In this document: positions 36,600 through 48,959 of the stretch, piece after piece | Layout of the letters: each line of letters starts with the position of its first letter | Position numbering within the stretch: position 1 is the first letter of the stretch | NCBI GenBank assembly: GCA_019722365.1 | Contig: JADFUC010000250.1 | Coordinates: 186,001-250,000 of the forward strand | DNA: 64,000 nucleotides | Source of the DNA: Lithospermum erythrorhizon | Taxonomy: Eukaryota; Streptophyta; Magnoliopsida; Boraginales; Boraginaceae | Reading direction: 5' to 3' | Program-made: the position numbers and the translations under genes | The notes under the pieces: generated by a model | Told to the model about the DNA's origin: nothing | Seen by the model: the letters and a program-made list of their open reading frames with translations, nothing else | Database searches by the model: none

Positions 36600-39500
36600 A
36601 AAAATCAAACAACTAAGATCACTAACCTCGGACAAAAAGAGTCGCTGGTAAATCTGCCTCATATCCTCCCCTACAGGCTCCCACGTGGCTTCCTCTACTC
36701 GATGATTCCTCCACAAAACTTTTACCAATTTCACTTCCCTTGCTCCTCGCCAAGACCTCTCTCTTCCGAATCCAAGATCCTCACCGGTCCCTCCTCATAG
36801 GTCAAATCTACACCCATGTCATCCTACCGGAACTCTAGATACGCGACTCATCCCAGACGCATTTCCTCAAGCAAAGACACAATGGAACACATCATGAATC
36901 CTCTCCCAATTTAGGCAAAGCCAAACGGTAAGCCATCGCTCCCACCTTTGATAAGATTTCAAACGCCCAATGTACCGGGACTCCAACTTCTCTTCTCCCA
37001 ACCTCATTACACCCTTCCATGAGACATGTTCAAAAATACTGTCACCCACCTCGCCGAACCATAAATCTACCAGAGTCATCAGACTTTGTCTATCCTATGC
37101 CATTCTCAAATGTCATTGTGATCACCTTACTCTCTATCGAACTCCACCAATCTCGTACTCCATAAATCTTTCTTTCTCTTTCCCCTACTCCTTATTCCAA
37201 CATATCGAGTCCTACACCGACCTCATACAAAGCTTAAAACGGTGCCATCCCAATGCTAGCTTGAAAACTCGTTATTATAAGCTTAACTCCATTTTCGCAA
37301 CTCTCATCCTAACTACTGTGAAACCTTCAACACATAAGCTCGCAGCATGTCCTCTAACGCTTGAATCTGCTCTTCTCAGATAACTGGGCCCTCGCTGAGG
37401 ATGAAACGTTAGCACTCAAATGACATTCGCCCCCTTAACTCCTCCCGGAAGCCTCCCAAACCTCGGCGAACTCGGTGATCCCTATCCGAAATAATACTCT
37501 CCGGCACCCTACGTACCTCACCACCGGGTTCATGTTGATCTCGCCAACCTCTCCGGCCCATCTAAGCAAGCTCTAATAGGTAGAAAATGAGCGGTCTTAG
37601 ATAGTCTATCCACAATTACCCAAATCCCATCATTTCTTTTCTGAGTTTTCGGAAGCCCAAACACAAAATCCATGGTGATCTTCTCCCACGTCCATTCGTA
37701 TTTCCAGAAGGGTCGCGAAAGAACCCCGCAGTGGTTTAGTGGTCAATCTTGACTTGTTGACAAATCAAACACTTTGCCACGAAATCCGCAATTTCTTTCT
37801 TCATCCCTGGCCACCAGTAGTTCTCCCTTAAATTTCGATACATTTTCGTACTCCCCGGATGCATACTATACGGCGATCGTGAGCCCCCATCCAAGATCTC
37901 CCTTTTTAGGTCGGAAAAGCCGGGCACAACCAATTCTCCCAAACGAGAATACCATCATCGCCTCTCTGTAAACCTCGATTTACCTCCCTCTTCGCTTCCC
38001 TCACCAAAGCCTCGCATCTTCTCACCCTTTCCGCATCTCTCCTATTTTATCTAGCAACAATCGGGTCTCACCTTCATAGGCCAACAAAGCATCCATCACC
38101 TCCAACCTCCAAGTCTACTCCCACCGCTTTCAACTCCCCTTTGGCTCCTTTCCAACTTTCGCTTAAGGCATGCCCACTACATTTGCTTTCCCCGGTGATA
38201 TTCAATCGCTTTGATCGTAGTCATTCGTAATTCCCTCGCCCACCGCCGCCTCACCTACCTCAGCGCGATGTACTTCAAACTCTCATGTCTCAGGAATGTC
38301 TAGCATCAGACCATACAAGTAGTGTCTCCAAATTTTTAAAGCGAAAACAATCGCGGCCAACTCCAAGTCATGGGTAGGATAATTCTTCTCATGGTTCTTC
38401 AATTGCTCTAGAAGCATATACGATTACCTTCCCGCTCGCATTAATACGCAACCTAACTCCCCGACGCCACTGCATACCACATACCCCTCGCTCCCCCACG
38501 GTAGTGTCACCACCGGTGTCAGAGTCAATCTCCTCTTCTTCACCATTGAAATGCATCACACTCTTCGCCCCAAACAAATGGTACACCCTTCCTGGTCAAC
38601 TTGGTCATCGGAGCAAAATGTAATCAACTAAAAGTCTTAGTGAATCTTCCGTAATATCCACCAAACCCAAGAAACTTCTCACCTCCGCCACACTCAAGCG
38701 CCTCTCTCAATTCATCACCGCTTTCCACCTTTGGGGTCCACACCGACACCTTCGCCTCGAGATAATATGACCCAAAGAATTATACCTCTCCAAATTAAAA
38801 TTCACACTTTGAAAACTTTGCGTACAACTGGTTTACCCGTAAGATTTCCAACACTTTCCTCAAATGCTCTTCATGTTCCAGCTCACTCTTAGAGTAGATC
38901 AAGATGTCATCAATAAACACAACCACGAACCTATCCAAGAACTCCCGAAAAACACGATTCATCAGGTCCATGAAAAGTCAGCCGTGCATTTTGTCAACCC
39001 AAATCCAGATCACCAAGAACTCATAGTGCTCGATTTTGTTCAACACTCCGATTTTGATATATCATCTTCCTTAATTCTCAATTGGTGATATCCGTATCTC
39101 AAATCAATTTTTGAAAAAGACTCCTTTCGCACCTCCCAGCTTGGTAAAAAAGATCATCAATCCTAGGCAACGGTACCGTTCTTAATAGTCACTTTGTTCA
39201 ACCTGCCGATAATCATCACAAAGCTACATCGCTCCATCCTTCTTCTTGACGCACAATACCGAGCACCCCACGGAGAATAACTCGACCTCATAAATCCCCT
39301 TTTCCAATAACTCCTCGTGAATCGCGTGTTCAACTCTTTCAACTCGCTTAGAGCCATTCCTCGTACGGTGCCATAGGGATATTGGAGCTGCCTCCCGTAC
39401 CACTTCACCGAAAATTCAATCTCTGCTCAAGTGTAGTCCTCAAAATCTTTCGAAACACATCCGAATTCTTCCTCACAACCCGGACATTTTCAAGCTTAGG

Positions 39501-41250
39501 GCTCATCTTTCTTCTTCAAGTCCGTTTACGTAACTCCAAATACCCGATACATCCCTTGTTCAATAACTTACGAAGCTTCTAACAAATCGGTGATCACACA
39601 AGACGAAAACTCTCCTATCCCCTAACAACTCAGAATCTGGAACATTCCTACCGGGCTAGTAAACACAATTTCCTTTACGGTGACAATTCTACTACAAAGA
39701 TGTTTCCTCAACCAAATTCATTCCCAAGATCAAGTCAAAATCCACTAACTCAAAGGGTAACAGGTCTACTTCTAATACATGGTTATCAACACTTAAGGGA
39801 CAATTACTATAAACCTCAGTTACCTCAACCGACTCTAAATGGTGTCATTATTATCAAAAGCGTACTTTGATGTTCAGAACTCCAAAGATAGCTCTTTACC
39901 AAAATCTCGTAGATATAAAAGAGTGCGTGGCCCAATCAAAACACACGCGAAAGCATCAAGCATCATGTAAAGATAGGTACCGCTACCATTCTCGGAATAT
40001 CCTGCGGCCTCCCGCCAAGGTGATCGCATTAATTCCGTCTCTCCGCCTGCCAACTCCACTCATACTGCTACCCGCCGTATCTGGCCGATCTACCACTAAA
40101 TCCCCTCGACTCCCCCGACTGCTCGTCCTCTAAAACCGCTCCACCTCGACCGCCTCGAGATCCACCTCTCCCAACCTGTGTCGTAAAAACGTATGGCCTT
40201 TCCCACCTCGCATCTACATAAGCAGCGACATACATTCAAGCAAATGCCCCGGCCGCCGACATCGGAAACACGCTTACCCTCCGGTGCCGACAATCTCTCC
40301 TTGTGCCCACTGCTTCATTAATCGATAACACTGGCATCCGCTGAACACCCGAAATACCACCGTGAAACTAAATTTCATTCTCGAGGTACACGACGCCGGT
40401 AAAGCCCTCAAAATTGGCCGAATGCATTTCGCGCATCAAATGGTTTCGCTCTCGGGGCGGCCGCCGAAAATGCTCGAAATAACAATTGGCTGGTACGGCC
40501 CCCGTAGCTCCAATCACATCGTAATTTCTTTCACCTCTAGATTCTACCATGTCCCTCCACCCGCAACCGCATTCCCTCAACTAAAGGAAACTGCGACGCC
40601 TCCGACCGTAATCTCACTGACGAAACCCGCAATCCTCTATAGCTCGGTACACTCGAATCAAACGCACAAGTCGCTAAACCTCTCCTCATATCCATCAACC
40701 GGCTTCCCCCCCGTCAGATTCAACCACCTCTCTCCATCGCATACATATGAGTCTCCAAATGTAAATTCTCGCCCAAAGAGTTTCCCCGAATCTAACTCCA
40801 AGTGACGGTGATCTCACCCTTTAGCCACCAAATCTTTGTGGACATGGTTCCACCAACTCCTTGCTCCTCCCCGGCTAACCGGTATAATCGCAAACTTCAC
40901 CTTCAACTCATCTCCCAAACCCATCGGGTTCAAACTTCTATTCTCTAATGCTTCCAAGAATTCCACGTGAACCTCCGGTGTCGCGCACTCAAACTCAGTG
41001 GTCCCTTCTTCAAGAAACTGCCTAGTAATCCTGTCTCGACCTCCGCCTCGGAGTGCCATCAAGTGGTGGCTGGTACTCTCAAGGCTACTCCCACCGCCTC
41101 CAAATCCTCATGCCTCCCGACTCCTCCTCCTCGTAATTGCACTCCTCCCGCCGGGACCCGGCTGGTCCACACTGCCCTCACCACGCCCCTTCCTCTAGCT
41201 CCACGAAGCTCGCTTCTAGCCTCGCCAGTCTACCTCCCGCCTTTCCAAGA
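36600..41250 (-). pseudogene. gag-pol of the gypsy element, multiply frameshifted
   Basis: Read on - from high to low positions. Gag: SRGGARSWWNHVHKDL near 40900-40860, the ARxWW motif of plant gag. Zinc knuckle at 40270-40232, CFRCRRPGHLLEC, fitting C-x2-C-x4-H-x4-C. Protease end near 39790-39710, LPFELVDFDLILGMN. Reverse transcriptase: YSPWGA and RLNKVTIKN near 39290-39170 and the catalytic [11 protein letters not shown] around 38917-38885. RNase [10 protein letters not shown] near 38410-38390. Integrase zinc region at 37870-37740, HPGSTKMYRNLRENYWWPGM then CLICQ. Integrase core near 37690-37590, MDFVFGLPKTQKRNDG then VDRLSKTAHF. C-terminal WKGVMRLG, SRYIG and RIHDVFH near 37020-36880, then the chromodomain-like tail near 36720-36660. 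No long frame survives. Many short frames on the other strand are antisense artefacts. Confidence 0.85.
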
Positions 41251-41486
41251 TTACCCTACCACCTACCCGCCTACTCTAGAAGACTCTACTCCCTAACGGG
41301 TCCGCGATTCCCATAAGAACTCAACTCCTCGGTGGCATCCCCGTATTTCCACAAAGAAAGGAAAATAATTTAGACTCATAAAAAGACATACGACACAAGA
41401 ATTTTTTTTTTTTTTTTTTACAAAAACAACACACAAATTCACAAGCACTCCAAAGAAACGGAAACCTACGCCTACATTACAATCGT

Positions 41487-44046
41487 AACGACCGCCTCCA
41501 GTCGTGTACGCCTCGAGGTTGGAGTCGCTATCAACCTCTATCTGAGTTACCATACGATGATCGATACTCTAAAAATCACCTCGTAAATAGTTCATAAACC
41601 CGAGCACTTGATAAACAAAGTAGAAAATCAAGTTTAAAATTTAAATGTCGGACTACCGAATTTAACTATCGCGGGCATTACTTAATACAACCCCTAAGCA
41701 TAAAACTTCATCAAACCAAGTCACAAAATATTCTCCAAGATAGTTTACAATTCTTTTCCAAAACAAAAATGTAAAAACCGAAAGACATCAAAATAAGAAA
41801 AAGGTGACCGGCCGGTGATCCTACCTAATTTGTCCCTCACCTAAGTAAACCAATCCGACACCCACGAACTCCTCACGACTCACAAAGGCACCCGCCAATC
41901 AAGGTGGGAAAGTGCGGTAAGCCTGATGTACCTGCTGGAAACGGTAATCACCCGGACGTGTAACTTACCCACATCCGAACGGTATACGATAAATCAATAG
42001 ACGTGGCGTATAAAGTAAATAAATATATATATATAATCATATATACAATACAGAATATGTTAATTATCCAAGGTATCAAAACAAATAAATTCATCCTCAA
42101 CAACTGGCCACATTACAAAGAATTCAATTTAATTTTTAACTCACATGCCATACTCAAGATCTCATAACACATAATCAATCGTAAAACAAAGATAATTTCA
42201 CTACACGGCGCTCACACTACAACAACTAATATAATCCTTAAAAAGGAAAACATATCAATATCACATATAACATTTCATCCTTTTCTCAAAGAAGCTCACC
42301 CTTCGAACAATCTAACAATAACATAATCCTTTCCCGGCGTGCCTCACCCCTTCCGAACACCTTAACATCGCCATATCCTTTCCCTCGCGTGCCTACCCCT
42401 TCGAACACCCAACATCATCCCAGCTCACATATAATACCAAACATACAACATCACACAATAATCCGAATGTAAATAAAATCCATGATAATAATATCGATAC
42501 AACAATTTTACATGTAACCTATACTCCCACATAAATGTACACACGTATACGCCCAAACACAAATATACTCCTAAGGCTTAAATATACCCAATACAAACTT
42601 ACTCAAAGAATTTTACATTCAAAACACATAAATATACTCAAACATCGATACACTCAAATAACTATATCATAACGCATATAATACAACCAATTCTACAAGT
42701 CAATACTTCTAGTTTAACAACTATACACACAAATACTTCATAACAATACGTATACATTGTCACAACTAATTTACTCATACACCATACTCAAAACATAGAT
42801 ACAAGGTAACAAACCAATCGATAAATCCCCACCTTTGGCTAAGCATCAAATTAGCACCCAAGCAAATAATCGATCCTCAATGCTCCCACGTCCCAGTCCT
42901 AATAAACATCCTAAAAATATAATTACTACCTTAATAGTTTCACTTCATCCTAATTCAATTCCTAACTTTTCAACCCATTTTAATTACAATTTGACAACTT
43001 CATTTATAATGCAAGCAATTATGTTCAATAACCACTACGATAATCTCACTCAACTGACTAATCCGCCAATACCTTATCTAACTTTACTAACATTTGCAAT
43101 CGATTTCAATCAACCAAATTTCAACTTTGGGTTAGCGTCGCTACTATCAACCTTCTAATCCCAAGTCCTGGCTACTACCCTCGAAATCTACTAAATTAAT
43201 TTCAACGTATTTTCTTCCACACTTATAACTCTATAATTCTCTCATTTCAAAATAATCACAACAATGTTCCAATAAATATATTTATACTATCGACTACATT
43301 TTTAGAGAAAAGTCAACTCCAAAATCACTGAAGTCAACTCCGACTATAACATCACTTTCTACCCCTGGGGCTTCATCGATCATTATCAAATCCCCTAAGC
43401 GTTATAATTTAAGCCTAGACAATAATTACATTTAATAATATCTCGTGAAAAAACCAAGTCAACCTTAAATCCCCAAAAGTCAAATTAAAACATCCGAAAT
43501 TCCACCTCAAACACGATATTTCAACTCAATAATAACTAATTTACAATCCAAGAAGAATCAATTGGAGAAATAAAAATCTCAAAAATACAAAAAAGTCAAC
43601 AAAAAAGTCAACTCAAGCGATCTCCAAATATTCAACAAGCACCTTTTCTTACCTTAAACGCATTTAGGACGACGAGGGAAGCTCTCCCAAAAATTCCTGA
43701 GGCCCAAAAAGTTCGAAAGTAACAGAGAAAATCGAAAAGAAAAAAATAAAAATGGAGGAGAGTGGCAGCACGGGCCTTATGAAGCAAAGAAGGAAGAAAT
43801 GGCCTTGCCTTGGCTTATTTGATGGGGTTGTACCTGTTCTGCCCAAAGCCCAACCGGTGAAAATCCTAACGCTTTATTCGATCAATACTCTCCTGCTTTA
43901 ATTTATCTCGCAACTAACTTCCGAACTTTAACATCCTCACACATAAAATACTACAAGTGGGAATTTAATTTTTATGTAATTAAATTTAATAATCTCTCTC
44001 GCTTAATTTATTTATTAACGAAGTCGTTACTACCGGTTTTTATGAT
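41487..44046 (-). repeat. 5' LTR of the gypsy element
   Basis: Direct repeat of 33997-36543, starting near CGCCTCCAGTCGTGTACGCC and ending near GAAGTCGTTACTACCGG. The outermost bases (TGTCTTAAAAG on - in the partner) are changed to TCATAAAA. A run of 18 T at about 41401-41419 lies just inside the element. Confidence 0.8.
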
Positions 44047-44243
44047 TTATAAAATATATAACTTGGATGCAAGATGTAATCGTATTTTCTTGCTATTTTA
44101 GAAATATAGTTTAATTTTATTTTTATATTTGTTGAAAATGTTTTATTTTTTGAGACATAAGTACTTTTATGAAGATAAAACTAAGAAAATTAATAAATTG
44201 AAGAATTTATAATGATTTCGTTATACCAATATGAAGTAAATAA

Positions 44244-45039
44244 TATTGAAAATATGAGATGTTAGATCTCATAAATATATGTCTGTTGAACAATTAGATT
44301 GAACAACCGATTATTACATTTAAGCATATAAGTTCTACTTATGTTCATCATGGGACAATTTATTATATTAGGTAACTCTATTTACATTAGTGTGGGTTAT
44401 ATTTTGGTTTACTAGGAGTTCAGAATATGATGTTCGGTTAACATAAATTAATATATTGCTATTGTCGATCTAGCCCAAGAGGTCACACAAAACAACAAAA
44501 TCGAACTATAATACAATTATAACCTCTGAGGTTTAAAATGAAAATGTAAGAAAATGTTGGGGCAAATTCCAATTGTTGGAATTTAACCCATATAGCCGAC
44601 TTTGAGAGAAGGAAGTTTATGTGGAGTTTCTTTTGTACCACATCATCTATTTTCCGTTTGCTTTTGAGAGAGAAGTTAATTTAGATTGTTTGCTCATTCA
44701 TTTTGAATTTTGTAAAAAGCAAAAGGCAAAATCTCTCTCCCTATTTTCTCTCTTGATCGTGTAGTAGGTGAAAATTATCATTGAAATTTTTGCCCAATCT
44801 CTTCTATAGTTTAATATTTTAAAGGAGCTTTAGTAAAGCTCACGGAGGGGTTCGTTCATACGTTGGTGTTGACTATTCTTAGAGACAATCTACGTTGATT
44901 GTTCAGAGTCTCCCCAAATATATTTTGCTGTAAATTCCTGAAAAAAGATACACACTTGTATATTATTATTTTTATATTATTCATAGAATCCTGGTTTCGA
45001 TTTATTTATAATTTTTATTTTAATCCCGAAAACTCAACA
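44244..45039 (+). repeat. LTR of element A, left copy
   Basis: It runs from TTGAAAATATGAG to the CTCAACA end. It is shorter than the right copy by about 80 nt and shares the Copia-like TG...CCAACA layout of element B's LTRs. Confidence 0.6.
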
Positions 45040-45193
45040 AATAAGTAATACAATAATCCTGAAAATGCATTACCTCATTTATATGAACAAAATCGACTTT
45101 ATGTAATTCTTGTAAAACAAAATAAAGAATAAAAAGAGTAAAAAATATTTGGGTTTAAATTATTGAAATGGTTAATATTGTGGATCTCATAAA

Positions 45194-46179
45194 TGTTGGA
45201 ACTATGAGAAAATCAATCTCATAAAATGGTCATTAAACAATTTAGATTGTACAACCGATTTATACATTCAAGATTATAAGCTCAATATATGTTTATTGTT
45301 ATACGATTAATATTTCTAGGGATTTATCGGTAATTTACATTGTGGGGGAGTTGCCATGGCTTATTGTGGTCTCCATTTCATAATCTATAAGCACAAGGTA
45401 ATAGCTCTAAGTTAATACTGTTCAATATATTGTTATTGGTTGCTCCATCCTAAGAAATACACACAAACAGTAACCAAACTAATAATAATATGTATTATAA
45501 CTTTTCGAGTTTAAAGTGAAACACGAAAAATCGGTTTCGGGATACGTGGATGTGGTCGGTATATGGCCGAGTAGGATAAAGGATGGAGTTTGTTTGGATG
45601 AGAATAAAGACGTTTATTCTCCTTAAAACTCTCTATTGTAAGTTACTAATGAAGAGATAATTGTGTGGATAATTATTTTATTTAATTATTTAATAATTAA
45701 ATGAGAGGATAATGAAAGTTGGTTGAGAGTTTTACTCAAGGAGAAGTTTTCTTTAATCAAAACTCTATTTCCAAAAACTCTATAAATAGTGAATCAACTT
45801 CACATATTCTTTTGCTCATCTTCTCTTGACTTTTTGAAGTCAAAAGAATTCTCTCTCTCTCTCTTCCATTGGTTTGACCGACCCCTCCCCATTAATAGAA
45901 GACATAGTTTCTTTCTTGTTGTTTTGCTTTTTTCTTGTTGTTTTGTTTCACTTAAAAATCGTTTCTAGTAAAACTAATGAGGAGTTCGTTAATTTATTTG
46001 CTGACTTTTATATATTCTAATGTAAGATATGAGCTCATCTCAAGCCTGCTCTAATAAAGTTATTTCAAGAAATGTACACTCTAGTAATTGTTATTTATTA
46101 TTTTGTATAATCCGTATATCTTGCATCTATCCTGCAGCCTAGCTTTGTGAACCCATAGATTCAACATAAAATCCCAACA
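45194..46179 (+). repeat. 5' LTR of element B
   Basis: Starts TGTTGGAACTATGAG and ends ATCCCAACA. Closely similar to 54770-55742, with long identical stretches around GAGAGGATAATG, GTTGGTTGAGAGTTTTACTC and CACATATTCTTTTGCTCATC. The CT repeat at about 45850 is longer here. Confidence 0.85.
45781..45789 (+). promoter_or_regulatory. TATA box of the element B 5' LTR
   Basis: TATAAATAG lies 588 nt into the LTR and is followed by CT-rich leader-like sequence. The same motif is kept in the 3' LTR at 55353-55360 (TATAAATA), supporting it as the element's promoter. Confidence 0.6.
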
Positions 46180-47195
46180 CCGGCTTCAGAAATGTAAAGT
46201 TACGGATTGCACATATAAATAATACAGGAAAAAGTTTTACAAAAGTATCGGAGTGATTCGTAGTTTTAATCGTAATAATGATGTTTTAGTTCTTTCTCGT
46301 AAGAGTATTAATAAAATAATACTTATAATTAATACAATTATTTAAATTTTATTAATGTCAAAAAATTTCAAATAATATTTGATTTTTGAGAATTTTTCAG
46401 AATTTTTCTAATTAATTTATATCGCTCATAATCAAAACGAGTAAAAAATCATCGATTCTATGCTTAAATTGTATCGATGGGTGGGCTTAATGTAGAAAAG
46501 GCACCGCCAATGTCACTCTAGCTAACGTCATGACGCCATATGTCACAAAAGCAAACGAAGTTGACTCACAAAGAATCAACCCCGCTCCACCACCCGACTT
46601 TCACCCTGCCCGGCTCACACGTGGCGCCCACATCACATGCCACACGGCAACCACAATTATCCACTGGCCACGCCAGAAGACAGCCAAAACCACGGCCAAC
46701 CACGCTGCAAAGACATAAATGTTGTGCACGTCATAAGGCCCGGATTCTTTGCTACTCACTACGGGTTGGCCCACAATTTGACCATGGTTTCACTGCCGCT
46801 GCACTCAGAAATGTCAATGACATGTCCAATTTTGCAAGTGTCAGTCCATCTAAGCCACCCAGGTTGATTAACCAAATTAATTGATGATTTTACAAAAATA
46901 AATTTATTAAAATCAATTAACAACAATTTAATTTCTTTGTTGAAAATTATTTTAATCTATTTAACCACATTATAATTTCTAATAAGATTAGATTAAATTT
47001 AATTATTTATTAAAATTAAATTGAAACTAATGGATTTAATTAATTAAATTCTAATTATGATTAGTTTAATTATAATATTTTAGCTCAATTTTGGACACCA
47101 TGATTATTTAGATATCACAGCTTTCAAATTATAACATAATTTAGGAATTAATCATCATAAGTGTAAAGTAGTATTTTTGAAAAATACTTGTTATT
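46180..47195. other. Internal region of element B, first part
   Basis: 46490-46880 is strikingly GC-richer (GACGCCATATGTC, CACGTGGCGCCCAC, CCACGCCAGAAGACAGCC) than its AT-rich surroundings and has overlapping short frames without family similarity. It may be a retroelement leader or a gag remnant. The rest is AT-rich. Confidence 0.3.
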
Positions 47196-47200
47196 CTAAT

Positions 47201-47283
47201 ATTAGATATTAATTTAATGTGTCATTGATATTAGATATTAATGACATATTTGATATTAGATATTAATTTAATGTGTCATTGAT
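47201..47283. repeat. 54-bp tandem duplication
   Basis: ATTAGATATTAATTTAATGT plus GTCATTGAT occurs at 47201 and 47255, with a partial copy between (ATTAGATATTAATGACA at 47230). Simple AT-rich slippage-type repeat. Confidence 0.75.
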
Positions 47284-47689
47284 TTTAGATATTAGTATTT
47301 TTGAAAATACTTAAATTAATTCTCAGATTATGTAAAATGCATTAAAACTGGGATAATTAATCGTAATTATTATAATTTATTATTAGACATTGATCCAATC
47401 TTAGAGAGACAGTCAACAGAAATTGATTTATGAAATTAAAAGATACCTTAGAAATATTTTTCTATTTAAACTCATTTCCAAGAATGCTATATTTTTTATG
47501 ACTCCAAGTTTTATTCTTTAGTTTTGTTTGGATTGACACACTTGTTAGAATCTAAGATGAATTATACTTGTGACACCACCATATCCCGATCCCTGCCAAA
47601 AATGATATAAATCAATCTAAAACACATAATATAATCATTTAGAGTACTACACAAAGAAATAGAAAAACAAACGAAATTACCCCTTCAAG

Positions 47690-48155
47690 AATGCCCTCTC
47701 AGTATCCCCTTTCTAAATGCTCTCCACTGCTTCGAAAGCAACACTAAATGTGTGTTCTATATATTGCACACACTAAGTAGGGAGTCAATCCAAAACTTGA
47801 ACTTGTTAGTTTCATGAACAAACTAAGAGAGAAATTTTCTCTTCCAAAGGAGAGGAGGAGTGTTATATCAATTATGTGCACAATTTCATATATCATGAAA
47901 ACTCTGTCCCATTCCTTATATACCAATTCTTAATTTAACTCAATAAGTAACTCAAGCAAGAATCAACTTAACTCGTTAATTAATTTAGATCGTTTTATGT
48001 TTCAATTAAATAATTAGTCACTAGTTGAAGTTATTCTATTTAATTTAACTTAACCAAGTCAATTAAAGTAATTAACGAATACCATCAAATAAATTTATCA
48101 AGTTGTCTATCAATTTTACTGGTTAATTAATTAAACTAAACCAATTAATGCTCAT

Positions 48156-48190
<35 letters not shown>

Positions 48191-48565
48191 AAGCATAAAG
48201 CATAAGCAGGCAAGCAAGGTATGTATATATATCAGAGAAATACATATATCTCAATTTACAAGTCTCTGCTTAATTTCGTATATTGAAATATAATTCAAAT
48301 ACATCAGATGCAATCTTCTCTAGGGTTGGGATAGACAAGTAGTCAGAGCAATGTATTTCACTCACCAATTACTATTATTATAACAATTAATGAGTGACCT
48401 AGCAATCGCTCATAACCCCTTAAATCACTACTCTATGGGCAAGAACCCCAACTAGTAATATACAATTACTGGGTGAACATTAAGTTCAAGAATCGATTTA
48501 ACAAATCCGTAACGAATCGATACACAATTATCTCAATCAAGAATAAAAGGAATCAATATCACAAT
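47690..48565 (-). repeat. Dispersed repeat family R, copy 3
   Basis: The complement matches 14165-15075 co-linearly. On - it reads TTCCTTTTATTC, GTGTATCGATTCGTTAC, GAACTTAATGTTCACC, GTATATTACTAGTTGGGGTT, GGGGTTATGAGCG, TTAACGAGTTAAGTTG, AACAAGTTCAAGTTTTGG and TTAGTGTGTGCAATAT. It is the least eroded copy and is interrupted by an (AT)n tract. The extra sequence up to about 48960 may belong to it. Confidence 0.6.
48158..48187. repeat. (AT)15 microsatellite
   Basis: Thirty bases of perfect AT alternation within repeat R copy 3. Likely length-variable between individuals. Confidence 0.95.
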
Positions 48566-48959
48566 TTCAACAACACTTGACATGATCAGAAGAGTCAATA
48601 AAATATAACGTGTTCACCTATTAAATAAGCAGCTTAATTTCATACCAAAACATATAAAGTCGTAGATGGGTCACTTCATATACACCGCTAAACATGCAAG
48701 CAATAGACGCTAATATCCTGGGATGTCATCCCGACGGAATAACAAGATAGATTACTGCTCAAGAACTCCTAGACTATCGCAAGATATTTGGTCCGCTTGA
48801 CTCGATCTTCAATGCGAGACGCCGGTCCATCGACAAAGAGTTATTAATATAGTCTCGAGTTGAACTTTAGTAACGCCAAGAAGCCATGAATGCCCAATAC
48901 ACTTTCTATAGCTTAAGCTCTGAATGTAAAGGCTGTCCGGCTCATAATTTCAGGTGTTT

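Larger units (their letters stand above)
33997..44046 (-). mobile_element. Ty3/gypsy chromovirus-like LTR retrotransposon (Tekay/Del-like), degenerate
   Basis: Two ~2.55 kb direct repeats (33997-36543 and 41487-44046) bracket a ~4.9 kb internal region whose coding order on - is gag, zinc knuckle, protease, reverse transcriptase, RNase H, integrase, C-terminal chromodomain-like tail. This order with integrase last defines Ty3/gypsy. The long LTRs and the tail with LWRNHRVEEATWEP point to the Tekay/Del chromovirus clade. A purine-rich tract (AGGTGGGTAGAA on -) precedes the 3' LTR at about 36544-36556. No target duplication could be assigned because the 5' LTR outer edge is eroded. Frames are broken in every domain, so it is not autonomous. 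Confidence 0.85.

Noticed and set aside
36970..37383. A 137-codon frame on + and many other + frames between 36.9 and 41.3 kb
   Set aside because: They are antisense to the gypsy gag-pol, whose motifs are all on -; their Pro/Ser/Thr-rich composition is the mirror of that coding sequence.
46530..46884. Overlapping frames of 62-114 codons on +
   Set aside because: Three overlapping frames in a GC-rich block inside element B show that composition, not coding, keeps them open.
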